64,000 nt of DNA, from assembly GCF_019264375.1 (NCBI RefSeq), contig NZ_JAHVAI010000007.1, forward strand, positions 124,001 through 188,000. The letters are read 5' to 3'. The notes below the pieces were generated by a model. The model was not told the DNA's origin. It did not search any database and was given only the letters and a program-made list of their open reading frames with translations. The DNA is from Sedimentimonas flavescens. Its GTDB lineage: Bacteria; Pseudomonadota; Alphaproteobacteria; Rhodobacterales; Rhodobacteraceae. A program made the translations under genes and the position numbers. Every line of letters starts with the position of its first letter. Position 1 is the first letter of the stretch. Positions 7,889 to 17,203 of this stretch are shown piece after piece.

Positions 7889-8511
7889 AGCGCGGCCTCG
7901 ATGGCGGGCAGGTCGATCGCCTCGAAGGCGCGGGACAGGCTATGCGGATCGAGCGGCGCAAGCGGGCCGACCCGCCCCAGATGCCGCACCCGGCAGATCT
8001 GGGCGATGCTGTCTTCGACCTCGGGCTCGGGCGGGCCCATGAAGGCCACGCCCACCACCCGGCAGCCCGCGCCGCGCAGCGCGGCCAGCGACAACGCGGT
8101 GTGGTTGATCGTGCCGAGTGCCGTGCGCGCAACCAGAATGACCGGCGCGCCCCAACGCGCGAACATGTCGAGGTACGAGACCTCGCGCGTCAGCGGCACC
8201 ATGACACCGCCCGCCCCCTCGACCACAAGGCGGCCCTCAACCTGCGGCAGGGCAAGGCGCGCGGTGTCGATGCGCAGCCCCTCGGTCTCGGCGGCCAGAT
8301 GCGGCGAGGCCGGCCGCTTGAGGCGATAGGCCTCGGGCAGCGTCGGGCGACCGGACAGCGCGGCGACGACCTCGCGGTCTGTAGCCTCCTCTAGGCCTGC
8401 CTGCACCGGTTTCCAGTAGCTTGCGCCCAGTGCGGCGGTCAGCCCGGCGGCAAAGACGGTCTTGCCCACGCCGGTATCGGTACCGGTGACGATGACGATG
8501 ACGGGTTTCAT
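7885..8511 (-). CDS. bioD: Dethiobiotin synthetase
   Basis: A 208-residue P-loop ATPase with Walker A GTDTGVGKT at residues 10-18, WKPVQAGLEE, and VVEGAGGVMVPLTREVSYLD, which is the BioD active-site signature. The enzyme uses CO2 and ATP to close the ureido ring of dethiobiotin from DAPA. It overlaps bioF and bioA by ATGA at each end. It is slightly shorter than E. coli BioD (about 225 residues) but all motifs are present. Confidence 0.93.
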   Translation of the reverse strand: MKPVIVIVTGTDTGVGKTVFAAGLTAALGASYWKPVQAGLEEATDREVVAALSGRPTLPEAYRLKRPASPHLAAETEGLRIDTARLALPQVEGRLVVEGAGGVMVPLTREVSYLDMFARWGAPVILVARTALGTINHTALSLAALRGAGCRVVGVAFMGPPEPEVEDSIAQICRVRHLGRVGPLAPLDPHSLSRAFEAIDLPAIEAAL

Positions 8512-9635
8512 GATGCCTCCTGCTGGTGAGCGATGGCTTCAAACAGAGCGGTGATCTGCGCGGGACTCACGTTTCCGGAAATCGACACCCGGAGCCGCGC
8601 CGTGCCGCGCGGCACGGTCGGCGGGCGGATGCCGCGCACATCGAATCCTTGCGCGCGCAGCGCCTCGGCGCGGGACATGGCCAGCGCATCCTCGCCCAGA
8701 ATGACCGGGATGATCTGGCTGTGCAGCACGTCGATCCCGCACAGGCGGCGCGCCTCAGCATGGGCATGGGCCATCCGCGCCTGAGCCAAGGTCACAAGGT
8801 CGGGCTGTTGCGCCAAGGCGTGTAGCGCGGCGCGGGTGATCGCGGCGCTCAGCGGCGCCGGCGCGGTCGCGAAGATGAAGGGCCGCGCGCGGTTGATCAG
8901 CGTGTCGATCATCACCCGCGCGCCGCAGATCAGCCCGCCCGACGATCCAAGCGCCTTGCCGCAGGTGTGCAGCGTGAGCACCTCGGCATTCAGGTCATGC
9001 GCCATCCCGCGCCCCTGCGGGCCGAAGATACCGGTGGCATGGGCCTCATCGACGACCAGAACGGCGCCCGACTCGCGGCTCAGGGCGGCCAGATCGGTTA
9101 GGGGCGCCAGGTCGCCCTCCATCGAATAGACGCTTTCAACCGCGATCCAGACCTGACCGCGCCCGCCATCACTGCGCCATTGCGCTAGAACGCGGCGTGC
9201 ATCCTCGGTGTCGTTATGGGCAAAGGCGCGCGCGGTGGCGCGCCCAAGCCGCATCCCCTCGTGCGCGCTGGCGTGAACCAAGGCGTCATGCAAGATCAGA
9301 TCGTCCGCCGCGGGCAGGGTCGAGAAGATCGCCTGATTGGCCTGAAAGCCGCCACCCATGTACAGCGCGGCCTCGACCCCAAAGAACGCGGCGGCCTCGG
9401 CCTCCAGCCCCTCATGCTCGGGGTGGTTGCCGCGCAAAAGGCGCGAGCCACCGGCCCCCGGGGGCACGCCGCGCGCCAGCGCCTGCTGCGCCGCATCGCG
9501 CAACAAGGCGGAGCCCGCCAGCCCGAGATAGTCGTTCGAAGCGAAATCGAGCCCCTCCTGGGGGATCAGCCGGCGCAGCCGGTGCCGCGCGGCCAGCGCC
9601 TCAAGCGCGCCAGCCAGCCGGGCCGCGGTCGTCAT
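8508..9635 (-). CDS. bioF: 8-amino-7-oxononanoate synthase
   Basis: A 375-residue alpha-oxoamine synthase with FASNDYLGL near the N-terminus, [32 protein letters not shown] and the PLP lysine in [12 protein letters not shown]. It joins pimeloyl-ACP and L-alanine to give KAPA. The start ATG overlaps the bioB stop by 4 bp; longer in-frame readings run inside bioB and are rejected. It is the second gene of the bio operon. Confidence 0.93.
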   Translation of the reverse strand: MTTAARLAGALEALAARHRLRRLIPQEGLDFASNDYLGLAGSALLRDAAQQALARGVPPGAGGSRLLRGNHPEHEGLEAEAAAFFGVEAALYMGGGFQANQAIFSTLPAADDLILHDALVHASAHEGMRLGRATARAFAHNDTEDARRVLAQWRSDGGRGQVWIAVESVYSMEGDLAPLTDLAALSRESGAVLVVDEAHATGIFGPQGRGMAHDLNAEVLTLHTCGKALGSSGGLICGARVMIDTLINRARPFIFATAPAPLSAAITRAALHALAQQPDLVTLAQARMAHAHAEARRLCGIDVLHSQIIPVILGEDALAMSRAEALRAQGFDVRGIRPPTVPRGTARLRVSISGNVSPAQITALFEAIAHQQEAS

Positions 9636-10612
9636 TCCGCCGCTTCCGTGCAGGCATGCTCCTCTGCCGCCATCGGTTGCAGGCCGAGCTTGGCGAAAAG
9701 CGCCATGTCGCGGCTGTCGCCGGGGTTCTCGGCGGTCAGCAGCGTGTCGCCCGCAAAGATCGAATTCGCGCCGGCGAAGAAGCACAGCGCCTGCATCTCG
9801 TCGCTCATCTCGCTGCGACCGGCCGAGAGGCGCACATGCGATTGCGGCATCATGATCCGCGCCAGAGCAATCACACGCACGAAGGCGATCGGGTCAATCG
9901 GCTCGGCCTTGGCCAAGGGCGTGTCGGCCTGCGGCATCAGCATGTTGATCGGTACCGAATCCGGGGCCTTGGGCAGATTGGCCAGCGACACCAGCATGTC
10001 GATGCGGTCGGTGGCCTCTTCGCCCATGCCCATGATCCCGCCCGAGCAAACCTTGATCCCGGCCTCTTGCACGCGGTTGAGCGTGGCGATCCGGTCGGCG
10101 AAGGTGCGGGTGGTGATGACCTCTGGGTAATAGCGTTCCGAGGTGTCGATATTGTGGTTGTAGTAATCGAGCCCCGCATCGCGCAGCCGCACGACCTGCG
10201 TGTCATCAAGCATCCCGAGCGTCATGCAGCTTTCCATGCCCATCGCCTTGACGCCCTCGACCATGGCCACCAGCGTATCCATGTCGCGCTCCTTGGGCTC
10301 GCGCCAGGCGGCGCCCATGCAAAACCGCGTCGCGCCGCCTTCGCGCGCCTTGCGGGCCTCGCTCAGCACCCGCTCGACCTCGATCAGCTTCGAAGCCGAC
10401 AGGTTTGAGCCATTGCGCGCCGATTGCGAGCAGTAGGAGCAATCCTCGGCGCAGCCACCGGTCTTGATCGACAGAAGCCGCGACATCTGCACCTTGTTCG
10501 GATCGAAATGCGCGCGATGCACAGTCTGGGCACGGAACAGCAGTTCCACGAAGGGCAGATCGTGCAGGGCTGCGGCGGCCTCGCGGGTCCATTTCGGCTG
10601 TGCGTTGCTCAT
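9632..10612 (-). CDS. bioB: Biotin synthase (radical SAM)
   Basis: A 326-residue enzyme. The radical-SAM cluster motif CAEDCSYC is at Cys54, Cys58 and Cys61, and later segments include [10 protein letters not shown] and YYNHNIDTS, typical of BioB. It inserts sulfur into dethiobiotin and is the first gene of the operon. The chosen ATG (MSNAQPKWT) aligns with the normal BioB N-terminus. The bases just upstream are occupied by a BioR box instead of a Shine-Dalgarno. A TTG-initiated reading would add 23 residues but has no family support. Repression by BioR at the two upstream boxes is likely. Confidence 0.94.
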   Translation of the reverse strand: MSNAQPKWTREAAAALHDLPFVELLFRAQTVHRAHFDPNKVQMSRLLSIKTGGCAEDCSYCSQSARNGSNLSASKLIEVERVLSEARKAREGGATRFCMGAAWREPKERDMDTLVAMVEGVKAMGMESCMTLGMLDDTQVVRLRDAGLDYYNHNIDTSERYYPEVITTRTFADRIATLNRVQEAGIKVCSGGIMGMGEEATDRIDMLVSLANLPKAPDSVPINMLMPQADTPLAKAEPIDPIAFVRVIALARIMMPQSHVRLSAGRSEMSDEMQALCFFAGANSIFAGDTLLTAENPGDSRDMALFAKLGLQPMAAEEHACTEAAE

Positions 10613-10613
10613 T

Positions 10614-10623
10614 TTATCGATAA
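10614..10623. promoter_or_regulatory. BioR box 1 (next to the bioB start codon)
   Basis: TTATCGATAA matches the BioR consensus TTATMKATAA exactly. It is the centre of a perfect 16-bp palindrome ATTTTATCGATAAAAT (10611-10626). It abuts the bioB ATG, where a ribosome binding site would normally lie. Confidence 0.75.
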
Positions 10624-10653
10624 AATCCCAAGGTGACGTTTCGGGATCCTTGT

Positions 10654-10663
10654 TTATCGATAA
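10654..10663. promoter_or_regulatory. BioR box 2 (bioB promoter)
   Basis: A second exact TTATCGATAA, 40 bp from box 1, about four helical turns on the same face. It lies in an AT-rich stretch likely to contain the bioB -10 region, so bound BioR would block transcription. Confidence 0.75.
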
Positions 10664-10679
10664 TTTTTGAACATGCAAC

Positions 10680-10714
10680 AAATAAGAAACGGGCGCCGCA
10701 TCTCTGCGGCGCCC
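10680..10714 (-). terminator. Rho-independent terminator after ocd
   Basis: On the minus strand a perfect 10-bp GC stem (10714-10705 with 10700-10691, 4-base loop) is followed by GTTTCTTATTTG. It sits between the ocd stop and the bio promoter and separates the two leftward operons. Confidence 0.75.
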
Positions 10715-10745
10715 CGGATAGATTTCAACGGGTCCCGGCGCGCGC

Positions 10746-11816
10746 TTACGACGCGGCGGTGGCCATCTCCCGCGGCGGGGTATTCGCGGCCGAGCGCAGG
10801 ATCATCCCATAAAGATCGCGCGGCTCATCGGGATCGGCCAGCATGTCGAGCGGCGTGCACAGCCCGGTGGCCGAAACGCGATCACGCAGGTAACGCAGGG
10901 CACTGAAATCCTCGGTTGCGAAGCCGACCGAATCGAAGATCGTGATCTGCTGGTTCGACACACGGCCCGGCGCATGGCCGGTCAGCACCTGCCAGAACTC
11001 GGTCACCGGATGGTCGGGGTCAAGCTGCTGGATCTCGCCCTCGATGCGGGTCTGCGGCGGATATTCCACGAAGATATCCGAGCGCAGCAGCACATCGCGC
11101 GCCAGTTCGGTCTTGCCGGGGCAATCGCCGCCCACCGCGTTGATATGCACGCCCTCGGCGACCATGTTGTCGGACAGGATCGTCGCGTAACGCTTGTCGG
11201 CGGTGACGGTGGTGATGATCTGGGCGCCCAGAACGGCCTCTTGCGCGCTGGCGCAGGCCTGCATCGAAAAGCCCTTGCCCGAGAGGTTTGCGATCAGACG
11301 CTCGGTCGCGCTCGGGTCGATGTCATAGAGGCGGAACTTGCGGATCCCCATCAGCGCGTGGAAGGCAAGCGCCTGGAACTCGGACTGCGCGCCATTGCCG
11401 ATGATGGCCACGGTGTCGGCCCCGCGCGGCGCCAGCACCTTGGTGGTCAGCGCCGAGGTCGCCGCCGTGCGCAGCGCGGTCAGGATGGTCATCTCGGACA
11501 TCAGCACCGGATAGCCCGTCGCCACATCGGCCAGCACCCCGAAGGCGGTCACGGTCTGGCGGCCGCTGCGGGTATTCTCGGGGTGACCGTTCACATATTT
11601 GAAGCTGTAGGTTTCGCCGTCCGAGGTCGGCATCAGCTCGATCACGCCCGAATCGGAATGGGCGGCGACGCGCGGCGTCTTGTCGAAGCTTTCCCAGCGG
11701 CGGAAGTCGGCCTCAATATAGGCCGCCAGATCGCGCAGGAAGGTCTCCACGCCAGTGAGGGTAACGATCCGCATCATGTGATCGACGCTGACGAACGGAA
11801 CGAGATTGAGGGACAT
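10746..11816 (-). CDS. ocd: Ornithine cyclodeaminase
   Basis: A 356-residue member of the ornithine cyclodeaminase/mu-crystallin family. It has the NAD-binding region [16 protein letters not shown], the substrate region KYVNGHPEN, and [11 protein letters not shown] with the catalytic Asp typical of true OCDs. The enzyme turns L-ornithine into L-proline and ammonia. It is the last gene of a leftward operon behind a polar amino-acid ABC transporter, which suggests uptake and breakdown of ornithine or an opine. The ATG start follows the permease stop by 7 bases; an upstream in-frame extension is poor. A strong terminator follows. Confidence 0.88.
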   Translation of the reverse strand: MSLNLVPFVSVDHMMRIVTLTGVETFLRDLAAYIEADFRRWESFDKTPRVAAHSDSGVIELMPTSDGETYSFKYVNGHPENTRSGRQTVTAFGVLADVATGYPVLMSEMTILTALRTAATSALTTKVLAPRGADTVAIIGNGAQSEFQALAFHALMGIRKFRLYDIDPSATERLIANLSGKGFSMQACASAQEAVLGAQIITTVTADKRYATILSDNMVAEGVHINAVGGDCPGKTELARDVLLRSDIFVEYPPQTRIEGEIQQLDPDHPVTEFWQVLTGHAPGRVSNQQITIFDSVGFATEDFSALRYLRDRVSATGLCTPLDMLADPDEPRDLYGMILRSAANTPPREMATAAS

Positions 11817-11823
11817 GTCAGTC

Positions 11824-12519
11824 TTACCGGGTTGAGGCAGGGCGCAGATGCGCCTGCAGATGACGCGCGGCGATCCCAAAGGCGCCGGCGATGAGGAACG
11901 TAAGCGCCAGGTAGAGCACGGCCGCCGTGACCAGCCCTTCGTAGGCGAGGTAGTATTTGCCGTTCAGCGTGCGCCCGGCGCCCAGGATATCCTGGATGGT
12001 GATGATGCTGGCCACGGTCGAGCCATGCAGCATCAAGATCACCTCGTTGCCATATTGCGGCAGCGCACGGCGGAAGGCGCCGGGGATGACGATGCGGCGC
12101 AGCATCCGCAGGGGCGACATGCCGATGGCCTGAGCGGCCTCGATCTCGCCCTTCGGGGTGGCCTCGATGGCGCCGCGCAGGATCTCGGCGGTATAGGCGC
12201 CGGTATTGAGCGAGAACGCGATCAGCGCGCAGTTGAACGGGCTGCGCAGCACCGCCCAAAGAAAGCTGTCGCGGATGAACTCGAACTGCGAGAGGCCGTA
12301 ATAGACCAGATAGGTCTGCACCAGCATCGGCGTGCCGCGAAACACGAAGACATAGCCGCGCAGAACCGCGTCGATATAGGGCAGGCGCATGGTGCGCAGA
12401 ACCGCCACCGGCATCGCGATCAGCATGCCGATCGCCAGTGAGGCCACGGTCAGTTCCAGCGTCATCACGATGCCGTCGATGAACATGTCCGCATGTTTGA
12501 AGATCAGGTCGAAACGCAT
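11824..12519 (-). CDS. Polar amino-acid ABC transporter permease (HisM/OccM-like)
   Basis: A 231-residue inner-membrane permease with about five helices. It has the cytoplasmic EAA loop EAAQAIGMSPLRMLRRIVIP and the family signature FRGTPMLVQTYLVYYG. It pairs with the next upstream permease to form the membrane channel. It is followed by ocd and preceded by the partner permease, with a gap of 3 bases. Substrate is inferred from ocd as ornithine/octopine-type cationic amino acids and is not proved by sequence. Confidence 0.9.
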   Translation of the reverse strand: MRFDLIFKHADMFIDGIVMTLELTVASLAIGMLIAMPVAVLRTMRLPYIDAVLRGYVFVFRGTPMLVQTYLVYYGLSQFEFIRDSFLWAVLRSPFNCALIAFSLNTGAYTAEILRGAIEATPKGEIEAAQAIGMSPLRMLRRIVIPGAFRRALPQYGNEVILMLHGSTVASIITIQDILGAGRTLNGKYYLAYEGLVTAAVLYLALTFLIAGAFGIAARHLQAHLRPASTR

Positions 12520-12522
12520 CTG

Positions 12523-13200
12523 TCAGAACCCCGGTCTGTAGCGGCGCTCGAGCCGATGGAGCAGGTTGCCCGATACCGCCGTCAGCGCGAGGAAGAACAA
12601 GATCACCGCCAGCATGAAGACGAAGGGCTCGCGGGTGGCCTTGCCGGCCTTGTCGGCCAGCCCGACCATGTCCTGAAGCCCGACGATCGAGATGATCGCG
12701 GTGGATTTCAGCATCACCAGCCAGGTGTTGGTAAACCCCGGCAGGGCAAGCCGCAGCATCTGCGGGAAGATGATCCGCCCAAGGATACGGCGCGGCGCAA
12801 GGCCGATGGCCTGTGCGGCCTCGATCTGGCCATGCGGCACAGACAGGTAGGCACCGCGGAAGGTCTCGGCCAGGAAGGCGCCGAAGATGAAGCCAAGCGT
12901 CACCACCCCGATGAAGAAGGGGCTCAGGCTGATCCGCTCGTATCCCATCAGTGCGAGGACCGAATTGATCGCCCGCTCGCCGCCGAAGAAGAACAGCAGC
13001 ATCAGCACGAGGTCGGGAATCCCCCGCGCGATGGTCGTGTAGCTTGTGGTAACCGCCCGCCCGAGGCGGCCGCCACGCAGGTAGAGCGTGGCGAAACCGG
13101 CACCGAGGGTAAGCGCGAGGGCCATGGACAGGATCGCAACCGCAATCGTGACACCCATGCCGCCGATCAGGATCGGCAGATAACCGACGATCTTGTCCAT
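12523..13200 (-). CDS. Polar amino-acid ABC transporter permease (HisQ/OccQ-like)
   Basis: A 225-residue permease with the signature TTIARGIPDLVLMLLFFFGG and the EAA loop IEAAQAIGLAPRRILGRIIF, plus several transmembrane segments. It is the second membrane subunit of the same importer. It lies 10 bases downstream of the solute-binding gene, which carries a premature TAG. If that stop is real, polarity could reduce expression of both permeases and ocd. Confidence 0.9.
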   Translation of the reverse strand: MDKIVGYLPILIGGMGVTIAVAILSMALALTLGAGFATLYLRGGRLGRAVTTSYTTIARGIPDLVLMLLFFFGGERAINSVLALMGYERISLSPFFIGVVTLGFIFGAFLAETFRGAYLSVPHGQIEAAQAIGLAPRRILGRIIFPQMLRLALPGFTNTWLVMLKSTAIISIVGLQDMVGLADKAGKATREPFVFMLAVILFFLALTAVSGNLLHRLERRYRPGF

Positions 13201-13210
13201 GGCATTCCCC

Positions 13211-13969
13211 TTACTCGCCGTACTGGTCGGTCGAGAAGTATTGGTTGTTGATTTCCATGTACTTGCCGTTGGCGCGGATGGCCTTGATCGCGCCGTTCAG
13301 CTTTTCACGCAGCTCGTCCTCGCCGGGGCGCAGGGCGATACCGGCACCCTCGCCGAAGTATTCCACCTCACGGTGCGGCGCGCCGAAGAAGGCAAAGCCC
13401 TCGCCGGCCGGGGTCGAAAGGAAGGCGATCTAGCCGGTGCCCGCATCGACGAAGGCCGCGTCGATCCGCCCGGCCGTCAGGTCGAGGTAGATCTCTTCTT
13501 CCGAGCCATAGAGGCCAAGCTCAACATCAGGGAACTCGCCAGCCATGAAGTCATGCGCGATGGTGCCGCGCTGCACGCCGACGCGCTTGCCCGAGAGGCC
13601 CTCGGTAGTGTCGGTCAGCCCCGCATCGGCCTTGCCGATGAACATGTTGGGCGATTGCAGGTATTTCTGGGTGAAGGCCACGACCTGCGCGCGTTCGGGC
13701 GTGATCGACATTGAGGCGATGATCGCATCGCATTTGCCTTCGAGCAGCGAGGGGATCATGGCGTCCCAGTCGGTCTTCACCAGCGGGCAGTCCACGCCGA
13801 TCTCGGCGCAGAGCGCGTTGGTGAGGTCGATATCCATACCGACGATCTCGCCCTTTTCGTTCATCATCGACATGGGCGGGTAGGCGCCCTCGACGCAAAC
13901 CTTCATCTCGGTCGCACCGGCAAGGGCGGTGGTGGCAAGCAGGGCCGCAATGGCCGCGATAGTTTTCAT
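13211..13969 (-). pseudogene. Periplasmic amino-acid-binding protein interrupted by an in-frame TAG
   Basis: A family 3 solute-binding protein: signal peptide MKTIAAIAALLATTALAGA, then MKVCVEGAYPPMSMMNEKGE and DWDAMIPSLLEGKCDAIIAS. Codon 180 is TAG (bases 13432-13430). The same frame continues without shift for 72 more codons with a good family C-terminus (PAGEGFAFFGAPHREVEYF, LREKLNGAIKAIRANGKY) to a TAA at 13211. With one sense codon at 180 the protein would be 252 residues, normal for this family. It may be a recent nonsense mutation, a base-call error, or read through. The truncated 179-residue product would lack part of the second lobe and should not bind ligand. The rest of the operon is intact. 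Confidence 0.85.
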
Positions 13970-14020
13970 TTGCAGTTCTCCTGTTGGTTTCTTCGTGGTG
14001 GTTATGTGGAGCCGGACGCC

Positions 14021-14809
14021 TCAGTTGAGGCGGACGTGCTTGAGGAATTGGGTCAGGCGCTCGGACTTGGGGGCGCCGAAAATCTCGGCGGGCGGGCCGC
14101 TTTCCTCGACAAGTCCCTTGTGCAGGAACACGACCTTCGAGGCGACGTCGCGCGCGAAAGCCATTTCATGCGTGACCAGAAGCATGGTGCGCCCCTCGGT
14201 CGCGAGGTCGCGGATCACCGCCAGCACCTCGGCCACCAGTTCGGGGTCAAGCGCCGAGGTCGGTTCGTCGAACAGCATCACCTCCGGTTGCATGGCCAGC
14301 GCGCGGGCAATGGCGATACGTTGCTGCTGGCCGCCGGAAAGCTGTGCCGGATAGGCGCCCTCGCGGCCCTTCATGCCGACGCGTTCCAGCAGCGATTGCG
14401 CCAGGGTGACGGCCTCGTCGCGGTGCATGCCGTGGATCTGGGTCGGGCCTTCGATCAGGTTCTCCAGAACCGTCATGTGCGACCACAGATTAAAGCTTTG
14501 AAAGACGAAGCCCAGCTTGGAGCGAATACGGCGCAGCTGACGCGGATCGCGCGCCACACGGCGCCCCTTGCGGTGCACAAGGTCCATATGCTCGCCATTG
14601 ACGAAGATCTCGCCCTGCGAGCAATCCTCTAGCTGGTTGATGCAGCGCAGGAAGGTGGACTTGCCCGAGCCCGAGGCCCCGATCAGCGCGATCACATCGC
14701 CCTGATGCGCCTCAAGCGAGATGCCGCGCAGAACCTCGAGCGCGCCATAGCTCTTGTGCAGATCCCGGACGGCAAGGCGCAATGCGCCCGAAGGTTCCAA
14801 GCCTTGCAT
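14021..14809 (-). CDS. Polar amino-acid ABC transporter ATP-binding protein (HisP/OccP-like)
   Basis: A 262-residue ATPase with Walker A GASGSGKSTFLRC, the Q-loop in FVFQSFNLWSHMTV, the signature LSGGQQQRIAIARAL, Walker B VMLFDEPTSALD and the switch His in LLVTHEMAFA. It powers the importer with the two permeases downstream. It is the first gene of the operon (ATPase, binding protein, permease, permease, ocd), 51 bases upstream of the binding-protein gene. A LysR gene ends 90 bases upstream and reads in the same direction. Confidence 0.93.
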   Translation of the reverse strand: MQGLEPSGALRLAVRDLHKSYGALEVLRGISLEAHQGDVIALIGASGSGKSTFLRCINQLEDCSQGEIFVNGEHMDLVHRKGRRVARDPRQLRRIRSKLGFVFQSFNLWSHMTVLENLIEGPTQIHGMHRDEAVTLAQSLLERVGMKGREGAYPAQLSGGQQQRIAIARALAMQPEVMLFDEPTSALDPELVAEVLAVIRDLATEGRTMLLVTHEMAFARDVASKVVFLHKGLVEESGPPAEIFGAPKSERLTQFLKHVRLN

Positions 14810-14899
14810 TGTGATTTCCCCTGTCGGTGGCCGTTTGGTTGTCGTTGCGAAAACGCTACCACCGGCCCCGCGCGACAGGGCATGAGAAATCAGCTCAAC

Positions 14900-15802
14900 T
14901 CATGAACCATATTCATGCCTGTTCCGACGCGCCGCAGCACGCAGCCAGGTGACGAGCCGCGCGATGTCGGGTTCGTTGCGGCGCTCGTATTTGACCTGGA
15001 TGTCATAGGTCAGCCCGGTGGGCACCGGATCGCCCGGCAGGCGCACCACCTCGCCACGCGCCATCAGTGGAAAGGCGATGAAATCGGGAACCAGCGCCGC
15101 GCCCATGCCCGCGCGCACCATCTCTAGCGCGAGCAGGTAATGCGAGCAGCACCGCCAAGCGCCTTCGCGAAGCGCACTCATTTCAAGCCCGTTGAGCACG
15201 GCGAAGGCCTCCCAGTCCTTACCGGTCAGAACCGGGTCGGTATCCGAAGAGATCAGCGGGATCGGCCGCGCAAAGGCCTGCCGAAACTGCGGTGCGGCCA
15301 CGGGCACCAGCAATTCGCGGAAGAGCCGCGTGGACCAATAGCCCCGCCGCTGCGGCTCGGAGCTGACGAATACATCCGCGACCCGGTCGGTGATCTCTGG
15401 CGGATCCGAAATCATGATCAGGCGCAGGTCGATATCGGGGTTCTTCTCGGTGAATTGGGGCAGCGCGGGGATCATCCAGCCCGACGCGAAGGACGAATAA
15501 AGCGCCAGCCGCACCATGCGCCGGTTCACACCGATCGTCGCGGCGGCGGATTGCTCGATCAGATCGAAAGCGCCATCGAGCGAATCGGCCAGCCGTCTGC
15601 CTGCATCCGTCAGACTGATGGACCGGCCTTGACGCTCGATCAGCACTTCCCCCAGCAAATCCGAGAGCTTGCGCAGCTGATGGCTGGCGGCGCTTTGGGT
15701 GATACCAAGCTCTTCGGCGGCCGCCGTCACCGACAGGTGCCGCGCGACGGCATCGAAAACCTGGAACCCGCGCAGGTTCATCTGGGTGCGGCGCTTGGTC
15801 AT
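14900..15802 (-). CDS. LysR-family transcriptional regulator
   Basis: A 300-residue LysR protein with an N-terminal helix-turn-helix (RHLSVTAAAEELGITQSAAS) of GcvA-like type and a C-terminal effector domain. The ATG start has GGAG about 8 bases upstream; a start at the inner Met (residue 8) is possible. It is divergent from the aspartoacylase-family gene and upstream of the amino-acid importer/ocd operon, so it probably controls one or both. An 8-mer TCATGAAC occurs both in its own upstream region and before the ABC operon. The ligand is unknown; ornithine or a derivative is a guess from context. Confidence 0.88.
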   Translation of the reverse strand: MTKRRTQMNLRGFQVFDAVARHLSVTAAAEELGITQSAASHQLRKLSDLLGEVLIERQGRSISLTDAGRRLADSLDGAFDLIEQSAAATIGVNRRMVRLALYSSFASGWMIPALPQFTEKNPDIDLRLIMISDPPEITDRVADVFVSSEPQRRGYWSTRLFRELLVPVAAPQFRQAFARPIPLISSDTDPVLTGKDWEAFAVLNGLEMSALREGAWRCCSHYLLALEMVRAGMGAALVPDFIAFPLMARGEVVRLPGDPVPTGLTYDIQVKYERRNEPDIARLVTWLRAAARRNRHEYGS

Positions 15803-15892
15803 TCATGAACTCCGCTCATCGTGTTTCAAGCGAACTCATTACTCGATCCGCTGTCAAGAACCTAGAGTGGGCGCAGGTCACAGGAGAGTATC

Positions 15893-16996
15893 ATGCAGAC
15901 GGAACAGGTCGCCCTCACCCCTGGCCCGATGAACGGGAGCAGGCATCTCACGGTCTATCGGTTCGGCACCCCCGGCGCGCGGCCGCGCGTCTATATCCAG
16001 GGCGGGCTTCATGCCGATGAGGCGCCCGGGATGCTGGTGGGGTTCAGTCTGCGCGACAGCCTTGCCAAGCTGGAGGCCGAGGGCCGCATCAAGGGCGAGG
16101 TGCTGCTGGTGCCGCTGGCGAACCCGATTGGTTTGGATCAGGGCGTGGTCGGCGGCAGCTTCGGGCGCTTTGAGGCGACGAGCGGGCAGAACTTCAACCG
16201 CGACTTTCCCGATGCGGCGGCGCTGGCGCTGGCGGCAGACGACCGCGCGCCGGGCAATGACCCGGTCGCCGAGTTGCGCACCCGCCTGGCCGCGGCGCTG
16301 GACACGCTGCAACCGTGCAGCCCGATCGGCGCGCTGCAACGCGCGCTGCTACGCATGGCCATCGACGCCGATATCGTGCTGGACATGCACTGCGATTCAG
16401 AAGCCGTGACGCATATCTATTGCCACGCCGAGCAGACCGAGGAAGCCGCCCGACTGGGGCACGCGACCGGCTCGGCCGCGGTGCTTCATGCCGAGGTGCA
16501 GGGCGGGCGCTCGTTCGACGAGGCCTGCACCCTGCCCTGGGTGGCGCTGCGCGAGCGTTTCCAGATCGACCTGCCGATTGCCTGTTTCGCCGTCACGCTG
16601 GAATGGCGCGGCGTGTTGGACACCTGCCCCGACGAGGCCCGCCGCGATGCCGAGGCCGTCATCTCCTGGCTGGCGGACACCGGCTGCATCGAAGGCCCCG
16701 CCGGGCAGTCACGCGGCGAAGGTGCTGCGCCCACGCCGCTGGCCGCGGTCGAGGTGGTCAGCGCCCCGGCGCCGGGTCTGTTCCATGCCTGCATCGAGCC
16801 GGGTGCGCGGGTGCAGGCGGGCACCCTGTTGGGCACTGTAAAAAGCTTCCCTGACGGGCAGGACATTGCGATCCACGCCAGCACCGAGGGCGTACTTTAT
16901 GCGCGCGAACAGATGCGCATCGTGCGCGCGGGTACCGACCTGTTCTTCGTGGCCGGTCAGAAGCCGCTGCGACAGGGAATGCTTCTGGGGGCGTGA
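15893..16996 (+). CDS. Succinylglutamate desuccinylase/aspartoacylase-family zinc hydrolase
   Basis: A 367-residue M14-type amidohydrolase. The zinc-binding motif GGLHADEAPGM is near residue 37, NFNRDFPD lies in the catalytic core, and the third zinc ligand is in DIVLDMHCDS. The C-terminal 80 residues form the small beta-rich domain seen in this family. Members remove acyl groups from N-acyl amino acids. Next to ornithine uptake and cyclisation genes, an N-acyl-ornithine-like substrate is plausible but unproven. It has a good Shine-Dalgarno (AGGAGAG) and is divergent from the LysR gene, which likely regulates it. Confidence 0.82.
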   Translation: MQTEQVALTPGPMNGSRHLTVYRFGTPGARPRVYIQGGLHADEAPGMLVGFSLRDSLAKLEAEGRIKGEVLLVPLANPIGLDQGVVGGSFGRFEATSGQNFNRDFPDAAALALAADDRAPGNDPVAELRTRLAAALDTLQPCSPIGALQRALLRMAIDADIVLDMHCDSEAVTHIYCHAEQTEEAARLGHATGSAAVLHAEVQGGRSFDEACTLPWVALRERFQIDLPIACFAVTLEWRGVLDTCPDEARRDAEAVISWLADTGCIEGPAGQSRGEGAAPTPLAAVEVVSAPAPGLFHACIEPGARVQAGTLLGTVKSFPDGQDIAIHASTEGVLYAREQMRIVRAGTDLFFVAGQKPLRQGMLLGA

Positions 16997-17002
16997 CCGC
17001 TG

Positions 17003-17028
17003 GGCGGGGCGCAGCGATGCGCCCTGCC
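17003..17028 (+). terminator. GC hairpin after the aspartoacylase-family gene
   Basis: An 11-bp stem with one G-U pair around a GCGA loop lies just after the stop at 16996. No T-run follows, so it may be a weak terminator or an mRNA 3' end stabiliser. Confidence 0.35.
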
Positions 17029-17203
17029 ACATGCCCTGACGTCAGCTCCTGCCAGAGCGTCACTTTGTCTGTTTTCACCGACAGGCCATAGCCGCTAAGT
17101 GCTTAACCAGATGGAAAACTTTCGATTGTAGCAAGCGGAAAGCCGCTGCAAGGGAAAGCCTCATCCAATGAGTGTGGCGTGTCAGTAGGCAGGAGTACGA
17201 GCA

